A DNA stretch of 64,000 nt from Parapedobacter sp042666505. GTDB lineage: Bacteria > Bacteroidota > Bacteroidia > Sphingobacteriales > Sphingobacteriaceae. The DNA lies in contig NZ_JBHTDN010000002.1 of NCBI RefSeq assembly GCF_042666505.1, positions 558,001 through 622,000 of the forward strand, in the 5' to 3' direction. A program made the position numbers and the translations under genes. Numbering within the stretch: position 1 is the stretch's first letter; each line of letters opens with the position of its first letter. This document shows, piece after piece, positions 27,354 through 36,467 of this stretch. The notes beneath the pieces are model-generated. The model was given only the letters and a program-made list of their open reading frames with translations. It was not told where the DNA came from and searched no databases.

Positions 27354-28552
27354 TTCAAAAATAATTCTTTAAAATTATAGACGGCCAGCACGATCAGCAC
27401 AATGAGGCCTACCAAACCGGCTACACGTACAAAAAGCGAATTGGCGTATTGTCCCATTAGTTTTCGATCATTGGATATGAGGTACATGGCAACCGCGATA
27501 AAAGGCACCAAAAAAATGGTGACGCTTTGCGCGAGCACAATCATCTCCAGGGGTGGCTTTTCGTACCCGATCGCAATTACACTGCCCACGATCATGACAG
27601 CGGCGATCAGGCTTTTTACAACTTTTGAATCTAACGAACTGCCATGCCCCAGTCCATCCGACAATAGCGTACCACCGATAGAGGCGTTACCGATGACCGA
27701 TGAAAATGAGGCCCCAAACAATCCGACCAAGAATAAATAAGAAGCCGCACTGCCAAATAAAGGCTCCAGGGCCTTCGCCATATCCGAAGCTTTGTTAACC
27801 GCAATGTTATTTTCGTGCAGCACCGCTGCAGCACAGGTGATAACCACGACGCACATCAAGCCTAAAATAATCATTCCGCCCGTGCCTCTACTGGCGCTGA
27901 TATCCAAGGTGGGACTCGCCTTTTTTCTCGCTTGAATCAAATAGGCTTGATAGAAGGCTCCGACTATCGAAAAACAAGAAGCGAAAAAGGCAATGAGCAG
28001 CCCTAATGATCCTTCGGGTACTTCCGGCACCAACCCGGACACCATTCCAGAAACGGAAGGTTTTGCCAAAAACGTTGTTGTGATAAAGGCGAATAGCATC
28101 AAGATGACGATCGCGATCATGAGCCGCTCCAGCACCTTATAAAAGTTACGAAAAAACAAGAGCGCAATCCCAATCGCGTTGAACAAGATGATCCAAGGTG
28201 CCATGGGTGTACCGCTTGCTTCCGCAATGGAGAGCCCAACTCCGATCGAATTGCCTGCTTGGAAAGATGTGGCCACCAGAAAAATGCCGAACCCAATTAA
28301 TCCAGACGCCCATTTTCCATACCGTTTCTGTATGGTCACAAGCAACGAATCATCGGTGGCCAGCCCAATTCGAGAAGCCATGTTTGCATAAATAATCATG
28401 AAAAAGATAGCGACTACGACCAGCCATAGCAAACTATAGCTGTACATGGCCCCCATTTTTGAGGTGATGGTAATCTTACTGGGGCCAAATACAATGGCGG
28501 CTGTAACGATGCCTGGCGCTAGTGCTAGGAAAAAATTTCTGATTTTGGGCAT
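27350..28552 (-). CDS. Nramp-fold transporter lacking the canonical metal-binding motif
   Basis: 400 residues, about 11 transmembrane helices, with the Nramp N-terminus LALAPGIVTAAIVFGPSKI. The TM1 motif DPGN of metal transporters is GPSK here (23-26), and the TM6 MPH region reads VGAFYQAYLIQ (197-207). Loop features such as YSLLWLVVVAIFF, ANMASRIGLAT and LFGASFSSVIGNASIGG show the fold is intact. The metal ligands are gone, so divalent metal import is unlikely; placement with sugar-acid enzymes suggests an organic substrate. Overlaps the SDR gene by 4 bases. Confidence 0.85.
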   Translation of the reverse strand: MPKIRNFFLALAPGIVTAAIVFGPSKITITSKMGAMYSYSLLWLVVVAIFFMIIYANMASRIGLATDDSLLVTIQKRYGKWASGLIGFGIFLVATSFQAGNSIGVGLSIAEASGTPMAPWIILFNAIGIALLFFRNFYKVLERLMIAIVILMLFAFITTTFLAKPSVSGMVSGLVPEVPEGSLGLLIAFFASCFSIVGAFYQAYLIQARKKASPTLDISASRGTGGMIILGLMCVVVITCAAAVLHENNIAVNKASDMAKALEPLFGSAASYLFLVGLFGASFSSVIGNASIGGTLLSDGLGHGSSLDSKVVKSLIAAVMIVGSVIAIGYEKPPLEMIVLAQSVTIFLVPFIAVAMYLISNDRKLMGQYANSLFVRVAGLVGLIVLIVLAVYNFKELFLK

Positions 28553-28903
28553 AATGTTATCATAGTTTTATATTGTCCGTTGTTGTCATCCGAAAAGAGT
28601 TATTCGATCAATTCGCCGATCTCGATATGATACCAAGCTGCAAGCGTATTCAAGTCCTAATCCCTCATTTACCTCCCTCGACCCCGTACCGGTTGTCGAG
28701 ACCTCTGGCGCGTCGCCTAATAAGTTAAAGCCGGGATTTCGTATCAAACGCATCCATTTATACACAAATGTGGTCAAATAATTGGGAAATACATGATATG
28801 ATTTATACACACCATTCCTTTCATTTCCATCGCTAATTACCCCTTTGTCATCCATCGCTATTGAAATTGGTACATTCTTATATTGCCTATTAGGCAAAGC
28901 CAA
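28553..28903. other. 351-base gene-poor spacer after susD with two inverted repeats
   Basis: Between the susD stop (28904) and the Nramp-like start (28552). One open frame on the minus strand (28586-28903, 105 codons, TTG start) gives a composition unlike any family I recognise, and I do not call it a gene. TTGCCTATTAGGCAA (28883-28897) is a perfect inverted repeat 7 bases past the susD stop. CTCGAC ... GTCGAG (28677-28700) encloses a second pairing CCG/CGG. The structures may limit transcription from susCD into the enzyme genes, or mark a decayed insertion. Confidence 0.45.
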
Positions 28904-30634
28904 TCATTCCCAGCCCGGGTTTTGGGTCAGGTTATCGTTGAGCACGATTTCGCTTATCGGAATCGAATTGAGGTAGTCCCTTCCCACTTTGAAACCATAA
29001 CCTTCTGGCATAGCATTTTTTAGTGGATCAAGGAATCCATCTTCGTCTACCGGAAAAGGATTCTTAGCAATCTGCGACGCTTTGAATCCTTTGGGTCGCG
29101 TGCCAACAATCAATTCGTCAGCCGCTGCCCAGCGAGCAATATCGTCCCATCGGTATCCCTCGGCGGCTAGCTCCACCCTCCGCTCCCGGCGAACCTCGTT
29201 GATTAACGGCGACAGCGTCGGAAAATCCCAATTTGGATCTGTTGCGATATCATCCACTAGTAAGTTGGGCATACCGACACGGTCACGCAAAGGTTTAATA
29301 GACTTGTCAATATCAGCCTGGGTAAGTATACCCAGCTCGGCTTTAGCTTCCGCAAAGTTGAGCAGCGCCTCGGCGTACCGATAAATCATGCCCGGCGATT
29401 CTTCGTACTGTTGCACGTGGTACACCAAATTCGGATTATATCCTTTTTGGATGATGTAACCGCTGGGTGCATTCATGTCTGCCTTCGAGTTCAACTGGGC
29501 ATACGCGTCGCTCCAATACGTAGTGTCACTATTTGCATCGATTTTCCAAATCTGGTCTGGGGTAGCGATGGTTTGATAAAACCGAGGATCCCGGTTCTCG
29601 GCTTCCGAAGCAAGTGTATTATACCCACTAAACAATTCATTTCCACTAATGGGGCGACCATCGGTACACAGGTACGCATCGGCTAGCTGTTTCGTTATGG
29701 ATTTGTTGGATGGCGTTTCCATCCGGAAAAAACGGTCATTAGTGAAGTCTCCGTCACCTTGGGTCAGGTTGTTGTCATACTTACGCCAAAACATCACTTC
29801 GCTATTGGCCGAAAAATCCAACTGGGCAAATAGCTCCCTGTAGTCTGACGTCGGATTACCGGTACTATATATACTGTAGATTCCGGCATCGATTAGCTCT
29901 TCGGCCGCTTCGACCGCTTTGGTGAAATACTTATCAGGATTAGCGTCCGCCACGCCGAAGGGTGTGCCGTTATGATACTTTTCCCACGTGCCTTCATACA
30001 ATGCTACCCGGCTTTGAATCAATAGTGCGATCCAGCGGTTAATCCTTCCGGCACCCGAAGTCTTATCAGCGGTAAGATACATCGCTGCCGAATCCAATTG
30101 ATCAATGATAAAGTCGGCCACTTCGTTGCGAGGATCGCGCGGATTATACAGCTCAGGCGATTCGGTTGTCAGTGTCTTTGTCAGGATCTGAATATCTCCA
30201 TAGCTTTGCATCAAATTAAAATAAATCAACCCCCGAAAGAAATACGCTTCTCCCAAGTATTGCTTGTATTCATCCAATGTATAGTTTTTCTCCACCCGAC
30301 GGTAATTATCGAAGAAGAAATTGATTTTGCGTACGTTGCCAAACCCGATGGTGCCAGTCGTAGCGATCGTTCGCGTGCCCTGCAAACGTTGGTTGGGAGA
30401 ACCACTAACTTGGTTATCACTTTCGAAGTCGCTCCCATGGTTCGCATATTTAGGAAACATGGCGCTATTGTAAAACGTGTTTATATATGTGCGTAATTGG
30501 TCAGGCGTTTCAAAGATCACGTCCGACGTAGTCGCATCCAATGGTCGACGATTAAGGAAATCCTTATCGCAAGCGCTATTCAACAGCGCAAAAAATAGGG
30601 TTATGATGACGAAGTACCTTTTCATGATATTCAT
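28904..30634 (-). CDS. RagB/SusD family nutrient-uptake lipoprotein (PUL-2)
   Basis: 576 residues; lipoprotein signal with ALLNSAC (Cys22), or Cys19 if translation starts at the second ATG (30625). SusD landmarks: EAYFFRGLIYFNLMQSYGDI, RYAEALLNFAEAKAELG, ERRVELAAEGYRWDDIARW and the closing LNDNLTQNPGWE. Works with the SusC 9 bases upstream to capture oligosaccharide at the surface. Followed by a structured spacer rather than a lipoprotein gene. Confidence 0.95.
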   Translation of the reverse strand: MNIMKRYFVIITLFFALLNSACDKDFLNRRPLDATTSDVIFETPDQLRTYINTFYNSAMFPKYANHGSDFESDNQVSGSPNQRLQGTRTIATTGTIGFGNVRKINFFFDNYRRVEKNYTLDEYKQYLGEAYFFRGLIYFNLMQSYGDIQILTKTLTTESPELYNPRDPRNEVADFIIDQLDSAAMYLTADKTSGAGRINRWIALLIQSRVALYEGTWEKYHNGTPFGVADANPDKYFTKAVEAAEELIDAGIYSIYSTGNPTSDYRELFAQLDFSANSEVMFWRKYDNNLTQGDGDFTNDRFFRMETPSNKSITKQLADAYLCTDGRPISGNELFSGYNTLASEAENRDPRFYQTIATPDQIWKIDANSDTTYWSDAYAQLNSKADMNAPSGYIIQKGYNPNLVYHVQQYEESPGMIYRYAEALLNFAEAKAELGILTQADIDKSIKPLRDRVGMPNLLVDDIATDPNWDFPTLSPLINEVRRERRVELAAEGYRWDDIARWAAADELIVGTRPKGFKASQIAKNPFPVDEDGFLDPLKNAMPEGYGFKVGRDYLNSIPISEIVLNDNLTQNPGWE

Positions 30635-30643
30635 AATAAAAAA

Positions 30644-33600
30644 TTAGAAGGTAAGATTCAATCCAAACGAAAACGACCGGGTCTGCGGGTAGATCATACC
30701 AGCGGTCTGATAACCTCCAAAGTCTTTATCAGAGGCGAGCATCGTTTCCGGATCAAAGACTTTCGGCACACCGGTAATGAGCAACAAATTTTCGCCCGAG
30801 AAATACACCCGAACATTCGCGATCTTGAACCGGTTAAGGAAATCGGCTGGCAAGTTGTAACCAATCTGCACATTCCGAAGTCTCAGGTAAGCCGCATTTA
30901 GTAAATACCGAGTTTGTACCTGCCGATTCTTATTCGTTTCTGCCGTAAAATAAGGTTTAGCAAAATAAGCATCGGTATTTGGGCCGAGGATGTTAGTTTC
31001 ATCTGCCGAGCGCCAATAGTCCAAGTTATACGAGTCTTTGAAAATTGCGGAGCCTCCCCAACCACTAGTTAGTCCCCAGAACACCGGTGAGTCGGTATCC
31101 GCATAAAAATCCTGCTTGCCGACACCTTGCCAGAACATTGAAAAATCAAATTGCTTCCAAGTTATGCCTCCGGTTATACCGATGTTGTATCTGGGTTGGT
31201 CGTTACCAATTACCACCAGATCACCATGGTTATCCAATGTCCGTTCGCCATCGTTAACGAAGCCGTCGCCATTCACATCCCGGTATTTCATGTCGCCTAG
31301 GCCCCAAGATTTCCAGTATCTTCTTTGGGATTCATTGGCGGCGTTCGCTTCATCTTCGGTCTGAATGAGTCCGTCGCTCACCAAACCCCAGATTTCACCA
31401 ACTTGCTTACCCGCATACCAATTATCAACGCCTCCTTTATCGTTGTCATATTTGAGAATTTTCGAACGGTTGTCGCCCAAGCTCACACTAGCGTTATACC
31501 CAAAATCAGCTGTTGGCCGATCTTCCCAGGATAGCACCACTTCAAAACCCTTGGTAACTAGTTCGGCATTGTTCGTCCGTGGAGCCGAGGTTCCAAGCTG
31601 AAACGGTAACGTAACGGCTGGTCCGACCATGTCGGAGGTAGTCCGGTTGTACCAGTCGACTGTCAGGTTCAATCGATTATTCAAAAATGCCGCATCGACA
31701 CCTGCGTTGAAAGACGTAATGGTTTCCCACGTCAAGTCGTTACTGACCAACAAAGGCGCGTCTGCATACGCTGGCCGCTCACCGTCGATAATCCAGTTAA
31801 GCTGGCTACCCGTGGGTATTGTGGCCAGGTACCGGTAATTCCGGGAGTTTTGAGATCCCGTCCGGAAAATATTCTGATTTCCCAACGCGCCATAAGAAGC
31901 CCTGAATTTCAGGTTATTCACATAATTGCTGATGGGTTCCCAGAAGTTTTCCTTGGAAATGGTATACCCGACGGAGCCCGATGGAAAAAAGCCCCACCGT
32001 TTTCCTTCAGGGAACCGCGAGGAACCGTTGTACCTTGCACTGAATTCCACCAGATATTTTTCATCAAAGTTATAATTGAGGCGACCGAATACACCTTGCG
32101 TTGCCCAGTGGTAAATTGCGTCGGTCAGCACACGTTCCCCCAGTGAGGTACTGATAGCGGGTACATTTACGTCAATCAGGTTGGCTCCCGATCCGTTCAG
32201 CCCTGTGTAAAGCCGGTACTCCTGTTCGTAGCCCACCATCGCTTTGAAATAGTGTCGGTTGAATGTATTTTCGTACGATGACGTTCCATTAATCAGTGTA
32301 TAGATATTTTGTGAAAACGCCGACGCGTACCCAGAAACCGGCTTGCCAACATTGCCAAATTCGCCGGTACCTAACTCAACCGGTACGGGACCAGGATTAG
32401 AAGTGCTACGAAGCCCCTGATTATTGTAATTGTAAGAGAACGTGGTTTTCCATCCCTTGATAGGTTCCAATTCACCGCCCAATGTCAGGAAAAAATCATT
32501 CGAGTAACCCTTATCCCGGCCCGTTCCTTCCAAGTACCTTACCAACGGACTTTGTACCGTACCGTTGATGTTATAAAATGGCATCATCGGAGCAAACGTC
32601 AGCACACCATTAAAGAAGTGCTCCCGCCCCACCGTCGTATAACCAATGGGATAGTCTGTTTCTCCAGCCGTGTATTTTACGCTGGAATTGAATTTCAACC
32701 ATGAAGTAATGGTCGTATTATAGTTACCTATAAAATTGTAACGCTTATAACTATCATTTCCCCATTCGTATAGGCCGTTTTCCTCCACATATCCTCCGGC
32801 CAGATAATATTGATTACGCTCGTTACCTCCGGATACATTAATATTGTGCTTTTGACTGAACGAATTATCGCGCATCAAAAGCTGTGGCCAATCGTTGTTT
32901 GCATTACCATCCCGACGACCGCCCCACAGATTATCGATTGGTTTCTCTGGATCATATTCATACGGAAACGAACCGTTTAAATAGCCTTGGATCCGCTCCA
33001 ATTGCTCATCGCTATATACCACGGTAGCCCCCCCGTTCAAAGCTGCTTGGTTGTATGCAGTAGCCCAAGTGTAAGAGTCCACGAAGCTAGGTAACCGAAC
33101 TGGACTGCTGAACGATAGGTTGTCCGTATACTGGATATTCACCCCTCCTGTTTTGCCTCCCTTCTTAGTGGTAATTAAAATCACCCCGAAAGGAGCCCGT
33201 GATCCATAAACTGCCGAAGCCGAAGCGTCCTTTAATACCGACACACTTTCTATCGATTCAGGGTCGACATTGTTGATATTCATCTCCACACCATCAACCA
33301 ATATTAGCGGCGATGCATCTCCTTCGATAGACCCCATTCCCCGGATATTCCAATTACTGGACGAACCGGGCTCACCGCCTCGCATGTTCATCGAAATGTT
33401 GAGGTTGGGTGAAGCCCCCTTAATCAAATCAGCGACATTATTTGCTGCCCGATCTTTTAACCGCTCACCCGAAATGACGTCAATAGAACCGGTGAGATTA
33501 CTTTTTTTCTGGGTACCGTATCCCACTACCACCACCTCTTCCAAATCGGAAGCTTGTGTCTCAAGCGAGACGTCCATCATGCCTGTTTCTGCCGGAATCT

Positions 33601-33841
33601 CCAGCGTCTTATATCCCAGAAACGAGAAATTCATAGTCGTGCCGACATTTCCCATGATCTCAAAGCGGCCTTGATTGTCTGTTTGGACTGCCGCATCACC
33701 GATGGTAACTGTCACTCCCGAGAGGAGTTCTTTTGTTGCCGCATCCCTTACCACACCTCGAATCGATGATTGGGCATAAAGCGCTATCCCGTAGCAACTG
33801 AAAGCCAAGAGAAAGCCTAGTGTTCCGATAAGTTTACTCAT
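30644..33841 (-). CDS. SusC/RagA TonB-linked outer-membrane receptor (PUL-2)
   Basis: 1065 residues: signal peptide (about 1-23), carboxypeptidase-regulatory-like domain (25-97), signature EVVVVGYGTQKK (102-113), plug with NWNIRGMGS and DGVEMNINNVDPESIESVSVLKDASASAVYG, then barrel ending SFGLNLTF. No STN domain, so it is not coupled to a sigma/anti-sigma pair; instead two LacI-type sites lie 46 and 75 bases before the start. Heads the 33841-19838 operon. Confidence 0.95.
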   Translation of the reverse strand: MSKLIGTLGFLLAFSCYGIALYAQSSIRGVVRDAATKELLSGVTVTIGDAAVQTDNQGRFEIMGNVGTTMNFSFLGYKTLEIPAETGMMDVSLETQASDLEEVVVVGYGTQKKSNLTGSIDVISGERLKDRAANNVADLIKGASPNLNISMNMRGGEPGSSSNWNIRGMGSIEGDASPLILVDGVEMNINNVDPESIESVSVLKDASASAVYGSRAPFGVILITTKKGGKTGGVNIQYTDNLSFSSPVRLPSFVDSYTWATAYNQAALNGGATVVYSDEQLERIQGYLNGSFPYEYDPEKPIDNLWGGRRDGNANNDWPQLLMRDNSFSQKHNINVSGGNERNQYYLAGGYVEENGLYEWGNDSYKRYNFIGNYNTTITSWLKFNSSVKYTAGETDYPIGYTTVGREHFFNGVLTFAPMMPFYNINGTVQSPLVRYLEGTGRDKGYSNDFFLTLGGELEPIKGWKTTFSYNYNNQGLRSTSNPGPVPVELGTGEFGNVGKPVSGYASAFSQNIYTLINGTSSYENTFNRHYFKAMVGYEQEYRLYTGLNGSGANLIDVNVPAISTSLGERVLTDAIYHWATQGVFGRLNYNFDEKYLVEFSARYNGSSRFPEGKRWGFFPSGSVGYTISKENFWEPISNYVNNLKFRASYGALGNQNIFRTGSQNSRNYRYLATIPTGSQLNWIIDGERPAYADAPLLVSNDLTWETITSFNAGVDAAFLNNRLNLTVDWYNRTTSDMVGPAVTLPFQLGTSAPRTNNAELVTKGFEVVLSWEDRPTADFGYNASVSLGDNRSKILKYDNDKGGVDNWYAGKQVGEIWGLVSDGLIQTEDEANAANESQRRYWKSWGLGDMKYRDVNGDGFVNDGERTLDNHGDLVVIGNDQPRYNIGITGGITWKQFDFSMFWQGVGKQDFYADTDSPVFWGLTSGWGGSAIFKDSYNLDYWRSADETNILGPNTDAYFAKPYFTAETNKNRQVQTRYLLNAAYLRLRNVQIGYNLPADFLNRFKIANVRVYFSGENLLLITGVPKVFDPETMLASDKDFGGYQTAGMIYPQTRSFSFGLNLTF

Positions 33842-33887
33842 AATTTAAGTTTGTAAAAGTTTAATTCCATCCTAATTAAGTTTAACA

Positions 33888-33901
33888 CGGTAACGTTACC
33901 G
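33888..33901. promoter_or_regulatory. Site B: LacI-type operator, perfect 14-bp palindrome
   Basis: CGGTAACGTTACCG is fully self-complementary with a central CG and lies 46 bases upstream of the PUL-2 susC start. Its first nine bases are identical to sites D and F at the other two operons. Together with site C, 15 bases away, it could bind two repressor dimers. Confidence 0.65.
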
Positions 33902-33916
33902 AAACCTCCCGAAAAA

Positions 33917-33930
33917 CGGTTACGTACACG
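33917..33930. promoter_or_regulatory. Site C: second LacI-type operator upstream of PUL-2
   Basis: CGGTTACGTACACG shares CG ends and central ACG with site B, and its last ten bases equal the last ten of site A. Just beyond it, reading on the minus strand, is an imperfect Bacteroidota promoter: TTTA at about 33952-33955 and TATCATTTG at 33934-33942 (consensus TAnnTTTG with one extra base). If that promoter is real, site C covers the transcription start. Confidence 0.55.
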
Positions 33931-34093
33931 TTCCCAAATGATAAGTTTATAATGTTGACTAAAGTAATAACATAATTTTAATATTCATATATTTTTGAAG
34001 CGCTTTTGGTCGAAATCCCGGGCCGTCTGAAAAGCAGTTAAAACAATCGTATCTCTATTTGTGCTTCGGAGAAATCAAGAATCTTTTTTCTAC

Positions 34094-35266
34094 TTATCTG
34101 AATGGTTGCAGAAAATATTCAAAAAAATCACCCAGAATCCTATTTGACTCCTCATTCGGATCATGCTTCTCTCTATTGGTCATCGCGACCCGGTTTTCAA
34201 AACCCAAAAATCGATTAACCTGTATAGCGTGATTGAGGGATACCCATCGCTCAACTCCGTCAGAAGAGCCTCCCGAAACTAACAAGGGCCTCGGCGCCAT
34301 CAACGCATGCAGCTCATGCAGATCATAACCCCCACGAACAAGTTCAGGATACGCTCCTTTGGCGTTTTCCAAATCACCTGTTTTTCGCCATACGTTATCC
34401 CAAGGTGGCGGATAATAGCCTAAATACCAAGGTTCCCAGTAGTTTACCCCACTTCCTTTGGTATCGTCGAAGACAACACCGGGATCTGACCAAGCTGCAC
34501 AGGCGAATTTTTCAAAAAGGCAGGAAGCGAACATCGCCCATTTACCGCCAAACGAATGCCCTGTAATGCCAATACGTGTCGAGTCGACCTCGGGTACCTC
34601 TGCCAGCACATGCCAGGCATTTGCGGCAGCATAAGCCAACATCGATAAAGGTTGGACTTCTGCATGTTCAATGGAAGGATAATAAAGTGAATACTCACGC
34701 CGCTTTGATGCCTCACGAGTGCCTAAGGATAAGGCAACGAATCCGCGTTTGACTAACTGTCGCGCAAAGTCGCGGTGAGGCTTTCCGCCAATACCCACGG
34801 CAGTCTCTGGCTCATAAAATACGGTAATCACTGCGGGATGCTTACGATTGCCTCCGGCATCCGGTATTAACAAATAACCATCAGTCCATTCGTTCGGTAG
34901 CCATTTAAACCGAACATGATGCTGCACATATCCTTCCTTCTGGACGGTCGAGTCGATGATAAGTTTCTGCTGTTCCAATAACACGGGCCATTTGCCCATC
35001 ACCCCATGCCATCGCTCCAGAATTTCCTCCCGTCGACGTTGCCAATCGTCTTTTGTTTTCACCCGTGTACCGTCGTAGAATCGCAAAGGTGAGCGAAAGT
35101 CTCCCAGTCGCCCTTTCAGCGAATCAGGAGGTGCAAAAAACGGAGCGATCTCCTTCCAAAGGGAATCTCCGGACAACGGAAAATCGTTTGCGCCTGTAGC
35201 TTTTACGCTTAACATGCTACCGACGACTAACGCCAGAAGGAAATTATAGCCGTTAAGATGTTTCAT
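34094..35266 (-). CDS. Exported alpha/beta-hydrolase (acetyl-xylan/glucuronoyl-esterase-like)
   Basis: 390 residues with a signal peptide (about 1-25). The nucleophile elbow is GITGHSFGG (Ser238) and the likely catalytic His368 lies in EKHDP. An N-terminal region TKDDWQRRREEILERWHGVMG resembles those of the CE15-like protein at 39007-41391, as does ALMAPRPLLVSGG before the acid/His region. Probably cleaves an ester on imported oligosaccharide. Start overlaps the stop of the upstream Gfo/Idh gene (TAATG), so the two are co-translated. Last gene of its operon. Confidence 0.88.
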   Translation of the reverse strand: MKHLNGYNFLLALVVGSMLSVKATGANDFPLSGDSLWKEIAPFFAPPDSLKGRLGDFRSPLRFYDGTRVKTKDDWQRRREEILERWHGVMGKWPVLLEQQKLIIDSTVQKEGYVQHHVRFKWLPNEWTDGYLLIPDAGGNRKHPAVITVFYEPETAVGIGGKPHRDFARQLVKRGFVALSLGTREASKRREYSLYYPSIEHAEVQPLSMLAYAAANAWHVLAEVPEVDSTRIGITGHSFGGKWAMFASCLFEKFACAAWSDPGVVFDDTKGSGVNYWEPWYLGYYPPPWDNVWRKTGDLENAKGAYPELVRGGYDLHELHALMAPRPLLVSGGSSDGVERWVSLNHAIQVNRFLGFENRVAMTNREKHDPNEESNRILGDFFEYFLQPFR

Positions 35267-36456
35267 TATGTATCCCCCCAGTGGAGCAACGTCCCACTTT
35301 CAGCAGCTCGATTTGCCAATAACACAGATTTGGCGGCCATCCTTCCCGTTTCAACATTTGAAAACGGTCTTTTTCCTAACTTCACGCACGCAACAAAATC
35401 CATTAGTGCGTAAGCCGTCGGATCCCGGTTTTGATCATCCTGATTTTGAAACTCCAATTCCATGGGTTTGCCCTGCCCCCAAGACTCTGCAGTTGCTCCG
35501 GTGACCCCGTCAACTGTCATTGGTTTACTATTAAGCACCTCGGGAAATGCGAATGCTTTGGTCCGCTGGATTTCGATGGTACCTTTCGTACCCAAAACAC
35601 GAATGGAATAACCATTGAATGAATTGCTTAAAATCGAAGTCACACTTGCTTTCACACCATTCGGATATGCATAAACCGCACGAATGTTATCAAAGGTCTC
35701 CCGGCCATCCTTCCAATAATCAATACCCCCCATTGCAACCACGGAAATCGGATGATTGTCGTTGAACCAATTGAGGATATCAACCTGATGGGAACATAAT
35801 TCAGTCATAAGGCCGCCCGAATATTCTTTATACATCCGCCAGTTGATCTGTCTTTCCAACGACGGATCGGGCACGGGTCTCCTCCAATCCGAATTCCGAT
35901 GATACTGGCATTCATACTGTTTAACTTCGCCGATGAACCCGCCATTAATCGCCTCAAGAACCTTGTGATAGAGTTGATAATACCGATATTGGTGACCGAT
36001 TTGCAGGACAGATTTGGGATGACTCGTGGCTAAGTCAACTAACTGATCGGCCTGTCCAGGCGTGTGTGTCATCGTTTTCTCCAAATACACGTGTTTTCCT
36101 GCCTGCAAGGCCTCGGATGCGGCGGAAAAATGCAAATGTTCAGGAAGTGCAATATAAACTGCTTCAATAGATGCCGAATCCAACAACTTTCGGTAATCCC
36201 GGTAGCCTGTTGCGGTTGGAAACAGCCTGCCTGCAGCTTGAAATTGTGGGTCCAAGATATCACTATAGGCCAGCACACTCACGTCCGGAATTTTCTTCAT
36301 AAGGCCGGCAACTCCGCTACCGCGACTACCAAATCCGATCACTCCAATCGTCACCGGCGCTTCTCTTTGCGCATAGATACGTTGGTAAGGAAATCCACCG
36401 AATGCAACCCCCGCAGCGCCATACATCCCATTTCGTAAAAATCCTCTTCTGTTCAT
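35266..36456 (-). CDS. Tat-exported Gfo/Idh/MocA family oxidoreductase (EKT variant)
   Basis: 396 residues. NRRGFLRNGMYGAAGVAFGGF is a twin-arginine-type signal. Rossmann motif GVIGFGSRGSG (38-48). The catalytic segment is YLEKTMTHT: the Lys (Lys127) is kept but the usual Pro is Thr. The substrate domain has YSGGLMTELCSHQVDILNW, typical of exported family members in Bacteroidota. Different subfamily from the paralogous pair at 36468 and 41410. Starts 11 bases after that upstream gene. Confidence 0.92.
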   Translation of the reverse strand: MNRRGFLRNGMYGAAGVAFGGFPYQRIYAQREAPVTIGVIGFGSRGSGVAGLMKKIPDVSVLAYSDILDPQFQAAGRLFPTATGYRDYRKLLDSASIEAVYIALPEHLHFSAASEALQAGKHVYLEKTMTHTPGQADQLVDLATSHPKSVLQIGHQYRYYQLYHKVLEAINGGFIGEVKQYECQYHRNSDWRRPVPDPSLERQINWRMYKEYSGGLMTELCSHQVDILNWFNDNHPISVVAMGGIDYWKDGRETFDNIRAVYAYPNGVKASVTSILSNSFNGYSIRVLGTKGTIEIQRTKAFAFPEVLNSKPMTVDGVTGATAESWGQGKPMELEFQNQDDQNRDPTAYALMDFVACVKLGKRPFSNVETGRMAAKSVLLANRAAESGTLLHWGDT

Positions 36457-36467
36457 TGCGAGGAAAT

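Noticed and set aside
27350..28552. Calling this an Mn/Fe transporter (mntH)
   Set aside because: Both metal-binding motifs (DPGN and MPH) are missing.
28586..28903. 105-codon minus-strand open frame starting at TTG directly after susD
   Set aside because: No recognisable family, atypical composition, TTG start, and it covers two inverted repeats; treated as spacer.
33998..34005. AAGCGCTT palindrome as a further LacI/CcpA-like operator
   Set aside because: Only 8 bases, different from the six-site consensus, and AT-rich flanks make chance occurrence likely.
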